From: Spongilla lacustris
Taxonomy: Eukaryota > Porifera > Demospongiae > Spongillida > Spongillidae
Assembly (NCBI GenBank): GCA_949361645.1
Contig: OX442416.1
Span: forward strand, 21,346,500-21,410,499
Direction of reading: 5' to 3'
Length of the DNA: 64,000 bases
A model generated the notes under the pieces. It made no database searches, was not told the origin of the DNA, and was given only the letters and a program-made list of their open reading frames with translations. Below, one piece after another: positions 1 to 11,544 of this stretch. The position numbers and the translations under genes were made by a program. How positions within the stretch are numbered: position 1 is the stretch's first letter; the number at the start of each line of letters is the position of its first letter.

Positions 1-103
1 TGTTAATTGCATTCATTAATAGTATTGATACTTAATTTTATTCATCATCGGGTCTGAGGGGGGGGTCCGGACACCACCGACCCCCCCCCTGTATCCGCCA
101 CTG
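1..103. mobile_element. Right end of a short TIR element (MITE-like)
   Basis: The stretch ends in GTATCCGCCACTG, the reverse complement of CAGTGGCGGATAC, a terminal sequence typical of short GC-rich invertebrate DNA elements. The related duplicate near 23145 runs straight into TGGATTCAGG without this sequence, which marks the element's right border at about 103. Homopolymer G and C runs fill the inside. The left end lies outside the window. No coding capacity is visible. Confidence 0.5.
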
Positions 104-212
104 TGGATTCAGGATTTTATGGGAGGGATGTTAGTGATAAGCCACGCCCCATTGGCAACAGCTGCTTAGCCTCTTTTTGGCCAACATTTTTGGCTTCAGA
201 GTTTGATCACTA

Positions 213-280
213 AAACAATGTGTGTTATGTCCTATCCTGGTACCACTATGTGTTATGTCCTGGTACCACTATCTGTATTT
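213..280. repeat. Short block of the 23-bp minisatellite
   Basis: About two copies of the 23-bp unit built around TCCTGGTACCAC occur here, followed by the same conserved flank that follows the larger arrays at 1345, 23287 and 30140. This is the minimal array of the family in this window. Confidence 0.8.
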
Positions 281-870
281 CCATTGGTCAGAAATAGCTA
301 GGCCTTTCTTTTTCACATTCAAGCCAGTAAACCTGCAGGCAAGCCCACACAAGCCAATCTCCATACAGAAGGTACTCTACATGCAATCACTTCTCACCCC
401 CACTGAACATTGGCTAGCCAGTTCTGGTACAAGTGCTACGTTTATGGCAGGTCCATGGGGCCACCTAAGGCACACATGTCCCTGGTCAGTTCCAAGTGGC
501 TTACCTCCAGTACCTGTACATGTAGCCCCGCCCATCACTAAGCCGATGCAAAATACTTTTTATCAGCAGTAGATATTACGTCCTAGCAGTCAATACAATA
601 TCATTGATTGTCCCAACACACAACAAACACTGCCATGCAAGTGCACCATGTCATCTCAATACATATGAATTGAAATGAATTATCAATATGGTCACTATAG
701 ATGCCAAAAAGAAATTTATTGGGGACAACAAAAAAACAAGTGCAATAAGTTAATTTGCGGATAAATAGATCAGACTGGCAGGGTCTGCCATATCTTGTAC
801 CGCAACTGTCTACCCGAATATCTGGAAAGGATGGCACAAAAGGGATAATAACCACCCCCCAGTCCCCAGC
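281..870. repeat. Conserved flank of the minisatellite, copy 1
   Basis: This ~600-bp block starts with CCATTGGTCAGAAATAGC. It recurs at about 2019-2600, 23554-24110 and 30218-30632 (continuing at 31419). It stays open in one plus-strand frame for about 90 codons in all copies, but the copies are recent, so this is weak evidence for coding. It most likely represents the intron or 3' region of the FYCO1-like gene on the minus strand. Copies differ by a few per cent. Confidence 0.7.
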
Positions 871-876
871 CCTTAC

Positions 877-3012
877 TTGGAATGGCAGTTGTCAAAGTTA
901 AGGATGTACTTCCCCTTCTTCTGGACCACATAGTCACCAGTGAGGGTGGCTTTGTGGGAGGTACAGCGTCTTAACGGTAGGACCTGGGGAGGAGACAGTT
1001 GAAGATGGAGCAACCCCATACCCTCCCCCCTCCCCATCTGTAACACACCATGTACAAATAAGTAGCAGTGCATGTGTGCAACAGTTTAATATATATTAAA
1101 TCGTACACAGTAAATAGTGAAAATGGAGCAACCCCATACCTTACCGTCACACACACACCCATAACACAAATAAGTAGCAGTGTGTGCGCGCAATAATTAA
1201 ATCGTACACAGTAAATAGGGAGGTTTGGAACTGACTAATCAAAGAAGCAACATGCCATACATGGCCATGTGCAGGGGATCCTTCCCCTCTAGCTACCCTA
1301 GGGGTAGGCTGAGGCAGCTAGCTGGCTTCTTATTAAAGTATTACTATGTGTTATGTCCTGGTACCACTGTGTGCTATGTCCTGGTACCACTATGTGTTAT
1401 GTCCTGGTACCACTAAGTGTTATGTCCTGGTACCACTATGTGTTATGTTATGTCCTGGTACCACTATGTGTTGTGTCCTGGTACCACTGTGTGTTATGTC
1501 CTGGTACCACTGTGTGTTATGTCCTGGTACCACTATGCATGTGTTATGTCCTGGTACCACTATGTATTATGTCCTGTGTTATGTCCTGGTACCACTGTGT
1601 GTTATGTCCAGGTACCACTATGTGTTATGTCCTGGTACCACTGTGTGCTATGTCCTGGTATCCTGTTACCACTATGTATTATGTCCTGTGTTATGTCCTG
1701 GTACCACTGTGTGTTATGTCCAGGTACCACTATGTGTTATGTCCTGGTACCACTGTGTGCTATGTCCTGGTACCACTATGTGTTATGTCCTGGTACCACT
1801 ATATGTGTTGTGTCCTGGTACCACTGTGTGTTATGTCCTGGTACCACTGTGTGTTATGTCCTGGTACCACTATGCATGTGTTATGTCCTGGTACCACTGT
1901 GTGTTATGTCCAGGTACCACTATGTGTTATGTCCTGGTACTACTATGTGTTATGTCCTGGTACCACTATGAGTTATGTCCTGGTACCACTATGTGTTATG
2001 TCCTGGTACCACTATCTGTATTTCCATTGGTCAGAAATAGCTAGGCCTTTTATTTTCACATACAAGCCAGTAAACCTGCAGGCAAGCCCACAGAAACCAA
2101 TCTCCATACAGAAGGTACTCTACATGCAATCACTTCTCTCCCCCACTGAACATTGGCTAGCCAGTCCTGGTACAAGTGCTATGCTAAGGGCAGGTCCATG
2201 GGGCCACCTAAGGCACACATGTCCCTGGTCAGTTCCAAGTGGCTTACCTCCAGTACCTGTATACGTAGCCCCGCCCATCATTGAGTCTATGCAAAATGCT
2301 TTCTATCAGCAGTAGATATTACGTCCTAGCAGTCAATACAATAGATCATTGATAGTCCCAACACACAACAAACACTGCCATGTAAGTGCACCATGTCATC
2401 TCAATACATATGAATTGAAATCAATATGGTCACTATAGATGCCAAAAGGAAATTTATTGGGGACAACCAAAACAAAACAAGTGCAATAAGTTAATTTGCT
2501 GATAAATAGATCAGACTGGCAGGGTCTGCCATATCTTGTACCGCGACTGTATACCTGAATATCTGGAAAGGATGGCACAAGAGGGGTAATAACCACTTAC
2601 CTCTTCCTGTCGGTCATCTCTGCAAAACGTGATGCCAAAGGCCAAACCCTTTGGCTCGCTGCTGAACTCCCATCCTACCACAGTCCCAATGGTATCCACG
2701 GTGATGGTCACCTTGTGGCTAGCCCCGCCCTCCATAGCCACCTCCTTGAAGTCGGAAGAGGGTGGGGACAGCGATCGTCCCGAGGGAGTGGAGAGGTTTC
2801 TTTCTCTGTCGGCCGCCTCCAGAGAGGCTAGCTTGGAGGCCAGGGCACTGATGTCCAGCCGGCCCTGGTTGCTGTCCAGCCCCAAGGGGAACATGCTCCC
2901 ACTGTTCTGGGTCTCTATCACCACGTAGCTGTCATCTTTGGTGAGTCCATCATAGTCCTCCAGACTGTAGGACACCACTCCTGCCCTCCCTGGTCTGGAC
3001 CCCCCACCTCCA
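877..3012 (-). CDS. FYCO1: FYCO1-like C-terminal exons (LIR-like motif and GOLD domain), partial
   Basis: Two minus-strand exons can be read. Exon 2601-3012 carries an acidic stretch with DDSYVVI, then a serine-rich linker, then WEFSSEPKGLAFGITF, and ends at a GTAAGT donor. Exon 877-983 follows a CCCCAG acceptor and reads RCTSHKATLTG and YILNFDNCHS before a GTAAGG donor. Joined, they give the two halves of a GOLD beta-sandwich that closely resembles the C-terminus of FYCO1, an adaptor linking autophagosomes and late endosomes to microtubule transport. In FYCO1 an LC3-interacting motif of the DxxFDII type precedes GOLD; DDSYVVI sits in the matching place (inference). RUN, coiled-coil and FYVE parts are absent. 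The 5' end is cut by a duplication joint near 3019. The intron holds the 23-bp minisatellite. Expression is uncertain. Confidence 0.7.
1345..2014. repeat. 23-bp minisatellite array, largest copy
   Basis: About 28 imperfect copies of a 23-bp unit centred on the palindrome TGGTACCA. Variants include CATGTG insertions and shortened units. Because 23 is not a multiple of three and the unit lacks stops, all three plus frames stay open (peptides such as CYVLVPL and MSWYHYVLCPGTT); these reading frames are by-products, not genes. It lies in the intron between the two FYCO1-like exons. Confidence 0.9.
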
Positions 3013-3143
3013 GAGGTATCTTATTATCTTGTTAGATCAGACTGGCAGGGTCTGCCATATCTTGTACCGCAACTGTCTACCCGAATATTTGGAAAGGATG
3101 GCACAAGAGGGGTAATAACCATCCCCCAGTCCCCAGCCCTTAC

Positions 3144-3767
3144 TTGGAATGGCAGTTGTCAAAGTTAAGGATGTACTTCCCCTTCTTCTGGACCACATAG
3201 TCACCAGTGAGGGTGGCTTTGTGAGAGGTACAGCGTCTTAACGGTAGGACCTGGGGAGGAGACAGTTGAAGATGGGGAAACCCCACACCCTCCCCTCACA
3301 CACACTCATACTCGTAACACAAATACGTACCCATGTGTGTGTGTGCAACACTAAATATATTAAACCGTACACAGTAAATAGGGAGGAACTGACTAATCAA
3401 AGAATATGTGACATATGGCCATGTGCAGGGGATCCTGCCCCTCTAGCTACCCTGGGGGCAGGCAGCTAGCTGACTTCTTATTAAAGAGCAGCCAGAATAG
3501 AGAAGGGGAAAGTTTGCAAATGCATTACATTATATTATATTTGATCCTGTACACCAATCAAATGCATTATATTTGCACACCAATGATATCTCACACATAC
3601 CTCACCACATGACATCACCCCTATTTACCTCCTCCCCACTCCATCCTTCCCTCCTCCCCATCACTTACCTCTTCCTGTCGGTCATCCCTGCAAAACGTGA
3701 TGCCAAAGGCCAAACCCTTTGGCTCGCTGCTGAACTCCCATCCTACCACAGTCCCAATGGTATCCAC
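3144..3767 (-). pseudogene. Second, truncated copy of FYCO1-like GOLD exons
   Basis: Exon 3669-3767 repeats the WEFSSEPKGLAFGITF segment with its donor, and exon 3144-3250 repeats RCTSHKATLTG through FDNCHS. Identity to 2601-2700 and 877-983 is very high. The upstream exon is cut: homology to copy 1 stops at 3767 inside the GOLD coding sequence and joins unrelated plus-strand sequence. The LIR-like part is missing. This copy is therefore a duplication remnant, although the two exons kept their splice signals. Confidence 0.75.
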
Positions 3768-3923
3768 CTTCCCACTGGGAGACCATCTCTGCCCTGCTGG
3801 GTGCTATACAGGCCACCGTGGGGCACCATGGCAACAGTAGTGACGGCAACCGAGCCCCACCCCCTGAGGACGCCAACAACAGCAATACAGATGATGTGGT
3901 GGTGTTCCTGTCATCCTGGATCA
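3768..3923 (+). CDS. Unrecognised exon fragment interrupted by the palindrome
   Basis: One plus frame is open and protein-like: it starts SHWETISALLGAIQATVG and ends DDVVVFLSSWI at the insertion point of the palindromic element. If the element and one ATCA repeat are removed, the frame runs on into 5646 onward for a few codons. I do not recognise the protein. The left border is the sharp joint with the FYCO1-like GOLD exon, so this is a shuffled fragment, possibly the broken end of a coding exon. Confidence 0.35.
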
Positions 3924-5641
3924 GAGACAATCCATAGTAGAGCACCACAACTTTTGCCACGACCCTCTCAAATCCTTTTCATTTTTCAGCAATCTGATAG
4001 GGCTCATTGAGATTAGTTATTATGCACAGTTTCACTTTCGGATACACTTCGGTTAATCGACAATATTTTGTCAACTTCGTAAGCGCCACGAAATTTTGTG
4101 ATCACTATGACTGTTTTGCAAAGCTACAGTAATGTGTCCATAAGGTTTTGATTGAAACTGTTACTAACACTAGAATTCACTCACCTCATGGGTGTACACA
4201 TATGTATGTGTTGTGTGAAAACCTTAATAAACTTAATATTTTGACTAGTTGTTTTACACTTCTCAAATTATCTCAAAACACCCCTATTCATTTCTCTATT
4301 TCAATTTAACCCCATGACAAGATAGGTTATGAAGTAGTTAATGCATTAAAATTAATTTAGGGTATCCGTTCCGCTAGTAAGTTATAAATTGATTTGTGTC
4401 AAAAACAGTATGTTTCTTTGAGCTGCCGCTTGACCACAAAGTTTACACAGACGTAACGATGCTATTAAAACAGACGTAATTACGATAGAAGGGCGTAGCC
4501 CAAGTTGCAAAAGAACGGGAAGGTCACGTTGCACGCTGCGCTACGCTTGCTAATATGCACTTTTAGCACGCATGACACTTCGATCCCGATACAACAATAG
4601 TAGCACTCTATAAAGCATAGCAAAACTGTACGTGCTTTATTTAACATGTGCACAAAGGATCACACCATATGTGTAGTGCTGTAGCAACAAAAAAAAAAAC
4701 TAACTGCTCAGTCCAACTTGAAGGGCTCTTCGAGCGATACAGTATCACTAAGCCTGTAGCCTGTAGCAGTGGGGGTCAATGACCCCCACTGCAATGACCC
4801 CCACTGCTACAGGCTTAGTGATACTGTATCGCTCGAAGAGCCCTTCAAGTTGGACTGAGCAGTTAGTTTTTTTTTTGTTGCTACAGCACTACACATATGG
4901 TGTGATCCTTTGTGCACATGTTAAATAAAGCACGTACAGTTTTGCTATGCTTTATAGAGTGCTACTATTGTTGTATCGGGATCGAAGTGTCATGCGTGCT
5001 AAAAGTGCATATTAGCAAGCGTAGCGCAGCGTGCAACGTGACCTTCCCGTTCTTTTGCAACTTGGGCTACGCCCTTCTATCGTAATTACGTCTGTTTTAA
5101 TAGCATCGTTACGTCTGTGTAAACTTTGTGGTCAAGCGGCAGCTCAAAGAAACATACTGTTTTTGACACAAATCAATTTATAACTTACTAGCGGAACGGA
5201 TACCCTAAATTAATTTTAATGCATTAACTACTTCATAACCTATCTTGTCATGGGGTTAAATTGAAATAGAGAAATGAATAGGGGTGTTTTGAGATAATTT
5301 GAGAAGTGTAAAACAACTAGTCAAAATATTAAGTTTATTAAGGTTTTCACACAACACATACATATGTGTACACCCATGAGGTGAGTGCATTCTAGTGTTA
5401 GTAACAGTTTCAATCAAAACCTTATGGACACATTACTGTAGCTTTGCAAAACAGTCATAGTGATCACAAAATTTCGTGGCGCTTACGAAGTTGACAAAAT
5501 ATTGTCGATTAACCGAAGTGTATCCGAAAGTGAAACTGTGCATAATAACTAATCTCAATGAGCCCTATCAGATTGCTGAAAAATGAAAAGGATTTGAGAG
5601 GGTCGTGGCAAAAGTTGTGGTGCTCTACTATGGATTGTCTC
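3924..5641. mobile_element. Foldback-like palindromic element, ~850-bp arms
   Basis: The left arm 3924-4778 and right arm 4795-5641 are reverse complements with very few differences: one substitution near 4180/5390, a 7-bp duplication (CCTGTAG) near 4760, and small A-run changes. The spacer is about 16 bp. The tips are GAGACAATCC and GGATTGTCTC, and both sides are flanked by ATCA (3920-3923 and 5642-5645), a likely 4-bp target duplication. No transposase reading frame is present. The clean ends and flanking repeat argue for a transposed foldback or hairpin element rather than an inverted-read artefact. Superfamily unknown; Sola, Ginger and Chapaev-like transposases make 4-bp duplications. Confidence 0.75.
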
Positions 5642-5756
5642 ATCATGGAATTGGGAGCGAGGGGGGGGAGGGGCAAACCCAGTTGTCCCCCCCCCCCCCC
5701 CCCCCGTGTGTCCTAGGTGTACAACCTTTCTTTCTCCCTCCCTCCCTCCCTCCCAG

Positions 5757-6672
5757 GTGTACATCCTTCTGTGACCTTGGTGAAGACACATTGAGAGGCC
5801 ACAAAGATGCCAGCAGCTGTCCCTCAACCTGCACTTATGGAGCTTCTGTCCACACACACACACACACACAAACAGCACCTGTGATAAGCTGTGATTGGCT
5901 GCCCAATGCACAACAGCTGGTCACAGCCTCCTGGGATCGCTCTGCACGTCTGTGGGACTTTGAGAAGGGACAGATGATCCACTTCCTGGAGGGTAAGCTG
6001 AGACCACACCCACCTGTGTAGTGAACATCCCTCTTCCCCAGGCCATGACCAGGAGCTCACTCACGTCTGTGCACAGCCCTCCCAGCAGCTACTGGTGACA
6101 TCATCGCTGGATACCACCTTCAGGCTATGGAACTTCAGGACTCCGCCCATCCACTCAGTGAATGTGTTTCAAGGTCACTCCAAGGCTGTCAATGCAGCTG
6201 TGTTCAGTCAGAAGGACAATGTCATCAGTGGATCAGATGACCATACTGTGAAGGTGGGTGTGGTCATGGTGTGTGTGTGTGTGGGGCTGGACACCTAATT
6301 AAAAGCATAATTCTGTAGGAATCCAAAAAGAACAAAAAGTTATCAACTCCAATAAATTCAAACTCCCCCCTCCCCCCAGATATCATGACCACGCATTTCA
6401 AGTTCACAATGTAAAATCAGCAAACATTCATTTTCCCTGGAGTGAACAAAATAAATTAGGAGAGACAGATGCTAGTGAAGCCCCTCCCCCTGATGTCATC
6501 CCTGGAGTGAGCAAATTAACCCCTCCCTATCTCTTAGGGTCATCGTCATCTCGTGTGCAGTGCAGCGTGGTCTCTGGACAGCCACCAGAGATGTAACTTT
6601 TACACCTCAGCCTTCGACAACAAGGTGATTGGATGGAAGATCACTTTCGATGCTGCGACAAAGTTGTCATGA
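5757..6672 (+). pseudogene. WDR37: WDR37-like WD40 gene fragment, copy 1
   Basis: Four exon pieces on the plus strand match the C-terminal WD40 propeller of WDR37. 5757-5802 is a blade start; 5876-5992 reads CDWLPNAQQLVTASWDRSA; 6042-6253 reads [20 protein letters not shown] and [15 protein letters not shown]; 6538-6672 reads [11 protein letters not shown] and NKVIGWKI and ends at TGA. Splice signals flank most of them. Lesions: a 10-bp deletion near 5787 compared with copy 2 shifts the frame; the donor after GGCCACAAAG is AT instead of GT; and the exon or exons encoding the blade between HTVKV and GHRHLVC are absent. The N-terminal half is missing. It converges on the TRIM-NHL gene to the right. 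Confidence 0.8.
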
Positions 6673-6985
6673 ACAGTTTGCAGAATTGTTTATACTCTGA
6701 ATATAAATGGCTGCCATTTGAGCATCTTGCTTGTGTGTTGTATGTAGACTATAACAGCTGGACAGAAGGCATTGTTCATCACTTTAGCATGATACAGGAG
6801 CAATTATTACCATGGCCTGGTGTCCCATTAGGTCTTGGGGACCTGCAAAAATATAGAGGTGTGTGATATCACTAGCTGGATGCATACAGGTGCCCATATT
6901 TGGAATAACTCATTGAATTAACCCTTATGGTTATGACATCATCACCATGACACAATAACAATGTTCACATACATAACATAATACA

Positions 6986-9900
6986 TCATACAGCACCTAA
7001 ATACTTCAGTACAGAACTAGCACCATAGTCAGCAACATACACACTACCATCTCTGGGATCTAGTGCAATACCCCTGGGATCTTGAAAATTCCCCACTTCA
7101 TGGATCTTGTTTCCATGGTGATCAAACATGGAGAGACATCTGACACCAATGACACAGGCGTTGCCTTCATCATCAATGGCTATTCCCCAGGGTCGTGGAG
7201 CTACTGGATCTGGATCATAACCATACATTCTGACATAGACACCTTCCTTAGTGAAGACTTTGATAGACGTACTGAAGGTAGCATGAATATTTCCTTGAGG
7301 GTCTAAAGCAAGACCCTTTGGGTGTATAAAACTACTGTTGCCAGTACCTTTACCATCTATGGTCAATAACCAACCACCTTCTTCATTGAATATTTGTATC
7401 CTATGGTTAGCACAGTCAGAAACAATCAGTCTGTTGTTTGAGTCAACAATGACTGCCCTGGGACAATCCAACTGTCCCTGACTTGATCCCTTCTGACTAA
7501 ACTTATGAATGAACTCTCCCCTTGATGTCAGCTTCTGTATACGATGGTTGAAACTGTCAGCAACATATATACAACACATCACCCTTGATGGATATACCAA
7601 GAGGACATCTGAACTGACCATCACCACTTCCACAACTACCTATGGTATTCTTCAGTTGACCTGTTTGATCAAACACATAAATGCAGTGATCCCAGCTCCC
7701 TACATAGATGTCTCCATTGTCATGGATGGCAACACATAATGGATGACTGCACCTGATCACTTGTTGGGCATTACATAAGGTGAGGGAGTATGTAACATCA
7801 AGGTCATGAGGACTGTTCTGTACATGTTGGCCATCCATTGTGATGACCAGCTGGTGAGGACCAGCAGTCTGAGGGGTGAGGGTGATGGTGTAGGTACCAT
7901 CCCTGTGGTCCTCCACCTCTCCATACACAACTGCTCCATTATGGGTCTTGGACCTCATCTCAGCCTCAACCTGTACACCACCACGAGGGTACCTCTCTCC
8001 ATTCAACATCCTCGCCTCCAATTTCATCAAACATTTTGTGTTCCTTCTCATCACAGATTCAATGGTATATTCAGTCTTACATGGAACAGGAGATTGCTGA
8101 TACACATCACCGAACATTGATACTTCTTTCATAAGAGCATTCACTTGTACATCAGCAGTGATGGGACCATATTGGCTTGTCCAGGGGGACATATTTTCAA
8201 CCTCCATAATGGAAGCCTTCAGTTCAGTGGGTACACATCCTCCCATCGCTACCACCTCATGGTCAGTGTGGGTACAGAGGATGTGGGAGGTCACCTCAGA
8301 GTAGTGACTGATCTTCTGTTGGATCTTCTCAAGCTGCTCCTTCTGGAGGGTAAGGGATGTTGTCTGGGTCAGTGCAATGGATTCCATCTCTGACAGCAGT
8401 GCCTTCTTCCTTTCCACAAGTCTTTCAAGTAGCTGTTCAAAAGACACATTGATGGCCAGTTCAGCTTCATGTTTGGAGGTCTCCACTAGTTTCATGGTCT
8501 TCTCATTAGCACCAATGGCACCAGCCAATGTGTCTTGCACATGTTGGAGTGTCCTTCTCATGTCACCTCGATGAGCCTCTGCAACAGTGGACACATCACT
8601 CACACCATGGTCCTTGTGGGCTACTGTGGTGCAGTCTCTACACACCATCAACTTACAGCTCTCACAATAAAAGTTCAGCTTATTGTCCTCATGGTTAGGT
8701 TGAGAGCAGTAATGGTCTCTTGGCTTCATAGTGGTCTGCAGTTGTTTGGCTCCCTCCTGGTCCAGTCCAACCATATTGTGTTTGGACAGTTTTGGATGAC
8801 ATTTGTGGTGTTCATGGCAGAAGGTACACATGAACCGAAAACATGTACAACAGAAAACCTCTGCAGGACCACTGCGTCCATCTATACATGGGTCACAACA
8901 CACCTCACTGTTGCTGACAATAATAGACATGTACCCAGCTACCTCTACTTCAAATCCAAGATGGAGGTTTTGAGGGAGAACACTGGCCCCTCCCACTGAG
9001 ATGCTGGTGCTTCGTTCACAGGTGGGACACTTGATCACTTGTTGGGAACCACTTTTCTCTATCTCATGGTGGAGACATTGCTGACAGAAGGAGTGCAAAC
9101 ATGGTAGAATTCTTGGGTCATTGTAGGGCTTGGAACACACACCACAGACGATGATGTGTGAAAAGGATTCCTCCATAAGCACACTGTAAGAGGTGCCTTA
9201 TTAATGCCCACCAGTGCATATTTAGATACTTTATATTATACTAGCTAATAATTCCGGTACTTGTAAGCAAAATTCATATACCGGTATATACAACTATTGT
9301 TGGTATCAAGTACTTTAATTTTTCATAATAACGACTTTTAATGATTAAATTATTACTTTACATTAACAATAATAATATCTTGCAGTCATAGTCCATGCTG
9401 TTGCAATGTTTTTGACAGTGTGCATGCTTTTAAGTTGTTAAATTAAATTCTTGTAATGTAACTTGCACATGTAACCTTGTGATTTGAAAATCAACACCCA
9501 CATATTCAAGATTAGTTATTTTAAATAAACGTCAAATGGTGCAAAATTTTATACCTCTAACTGATAGTAAGTTTTATATGGAAATATGTGCTTAATGCTT
9601 TCCTTTCTCCTCATCTCTACATCTAAAATATTATATGTTTACTATAATTAAAGATTATGTTTAATCAATACTAGGTTGCACAGAGACTGGGACATTCCGT
9701 TTATAAACCACACCCACCAGCAGGAATGATTCAAGAATTATGCATGTGTAGGTGATATTTTTTGCACATTATTTTGACATTCTTATTTGTTTGCCCACTA
9801 CCAACTCCGTATGGGTCAAGCTGTTTTATTTTATCTCCTTAGAAGGAACTTAGAAGGAAAATGACTACTTTTTAGCATCTCCACCCCACAGCTTGCCATT

Positions 9901-10900
9901 GAAATGTTCCTTTGGGGGTATTAAACAGATTGTTGAAACATGCATAATTCCCATCTGCCACCATTGAATCATTCCATCCAGTTGATGTGGTGTAATATTG
10001 TAAATTGTAATGCACCTAGTTCTCAGTCCTGTGTGGAAATTATCTATACCAGTAAGCACAACATTGGTAATGATCATTAGCTGCACATTTCAATGTGATT
10101 TGTACTGCATAAGTTTTATTATTATTTTTACAAATGCACACATGTTGCTGCTAGGGCCACTGAAGGCCAGCCGTGGGTCTGGGCCTGACTGCTTAGCCTG
10201 ATAGGCCAATTAATTAGAGTTTACATAATTATACGTAACTTGATTGCCAGTTTGATTTGCACCCGCGATATGTTGTAGTCTGGGTACCCAACTATTGCAA
10301 TGTCTTGTAGTGTAAGTAGGCCCCCTTCTGCCAACTTTTACACTAATGGCAGCTAGGGCTGTGGGGGCATGAACTTATTAACACTCTACTGACATATGGC
10401 ATGAACTGATTAGCACATTAACACCTTGTATCATGATTCCAGATAAGCTATCTGTGCAGAGTGGCCACACTTGGAACCAGATTGATGAATTGTTAACAAG
10501 ATATACTTTATTATAGGACATTGGGTATCAGTATGCAGATTCATGAGTATTTATATCTCATAGGCAGACTGGGTGCTACGTAGAATAATGGTCACTCTCT
10601 AAGGTACTTTAATATCTAACCAATCACTGACATTATACAATGAACCATGCATATATACATGTAAGTGGCCTTACAGTTACTGCATGGCTTGGTAACATAT
10701 ACCATGTCAGGGTTGCATGCATTAACAACAACACATCACTATGACGATCACTTATTAATATTGTTCATACCTTGTGGTATCTTCTGACCCCTCCTGTTTT
10801 GTCAGCTCCCAATGCTTCAGTTGATCATCACCTTCCTCCTTTCCCTGCTCCATTGGTACAAGCTCCTTCTGCTCCATCATGTCACCATCAAACATAACTT
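6986..10900 (-). pseudogene. TRIM-NHL gene copy A (RING, B-boxes, filamin, NHL) with one frameshift
   Basis: Large exon 6986-9183 and small 5' exon 10771-10900 (ATG at 10895). The protein order is an acidic N-terminal extension, C3HC4 RING (CGVCSKPYNDPRILPCLHSFC), two B-boxes, coiled coil, filamin-type Ig repeat and NHL propeller, the layout of TRIM71/TRIM2/TRIM3 E3 ubiquitin ligases, which bind RNA or protein through NHL. The frame is intact except near 7563-7570, where a TATA-type 4-bp insertion relative to copies B and C shifts the frame inside the second NHL repeat. Read as is, the protein would end after about 540 residues of the large exon and lose most of the propeller. A real allele, a truncated protein or an assembly slip in a TA run are all possible. 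The intron is about 1.6 kb. Confidence 0.8.
9184..10770 (-). other. TRIM-NHL intron / upstream region, copy A
   Basis: AT-rich non-coding sequence between the two inferred exons. It begins (minus sense) after a GTATGA donor and ends at CTCTTACAG just before TGTGCTTATGG. It aligns nearly end to end with the same region of copy B (20066-21710); copy C lacks about 750 bp of it (9841-10590 equivalent). A 200-bp block at 9884-10090 is also found, diverged, inside the hAT-like element at 18684-19614. No genes are seen. Confidence 0.6.
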
Positions 10901-11390
10901 CTGTAAAATGGCCACAAGAGAGAGGCGGGACCAAAGGTTATTGTGACTGGAGGGTTAGAACATGTTGAATGTTGGCCCTCCTACGTGTTGTACTAAAATG
11001 CTCATTTGGTATCAATCACCATATGCTAACTAGCAAGCCAAACTCAAAGGACATAGGTACATCTGCGTACGAGCTGTATTTGAACACTCTTCAAATTCAG
11101 GTTATTCAAATATTCGCTATTTTAATAACCAAGGCGTGTGGTAACTTTACAGGCTACAGTTGGTGTGAGGTAAAATGAGCGGCGATTAGAACACGAATAT
11201 CAAACCCACAAATCAAACAGTACTTAGTACTCAAATACAGTATACAGCTTCTACCCACCTCCTTCCATGATATCCAACGAGAAAATATAACGGCTAAGGG
11301 CTTGTTCTGTAGACACGTTTTGCTTTGGCTTTTATCACGTGGCATTGGAGGAAATGAAAATCAAATTGCGTAATTGTATAAAAAAATACG

Positions 11391-11417
11391 CCCCCCCCCC
11401 CCCCCCCCCCCCCCCCC
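11391..11417. repeat. Poly-C tract, length-variable between copies
   Basis: About 27 consecutive C bases follow AAATACG. The equivalent tracts in module B (about 22757-22785) and module C (about 28627-28665, interrupted) differ in length, so this homopolymer existed before the segmental duplications and keeps changing. Confidence 0.8.
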
Positions 11418-11477
11418 AAATGAATCGCGGCGGCGGGGAACGTTTATTGATCGTTACATTTAGGAGTATTGGAATTG

Positions 11478-11513
11478 CAGGGGCTGATCCAGAGAGGGTG
11501 GATAGGGTGGCTA

Positions 11514-11544
<31 letters not shown>

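Noticed and set aside
1346..2315. Long plus-strand reading frames of 184-320 codons across the 23-bp minisatellite
   Set aside because: All three frames are open because the 23-bp unit lacks stop codons; the peptide is a frame-rotated repeat with no start context or splice signals.
3924..5641. Palindrome as a chimeric-read artefact
   Set aside because: An artefact would extend into the unique flanks; here symmetry stops at both tips with a shared ATCA. Not fully excluded without reads.
7806..8999. Several plus-strand frames of 65-154 codons opposite the TRIM-NHL exon
   Set aside because: Antisense shadows; they recur at the same places in copies B and C and lack domains.
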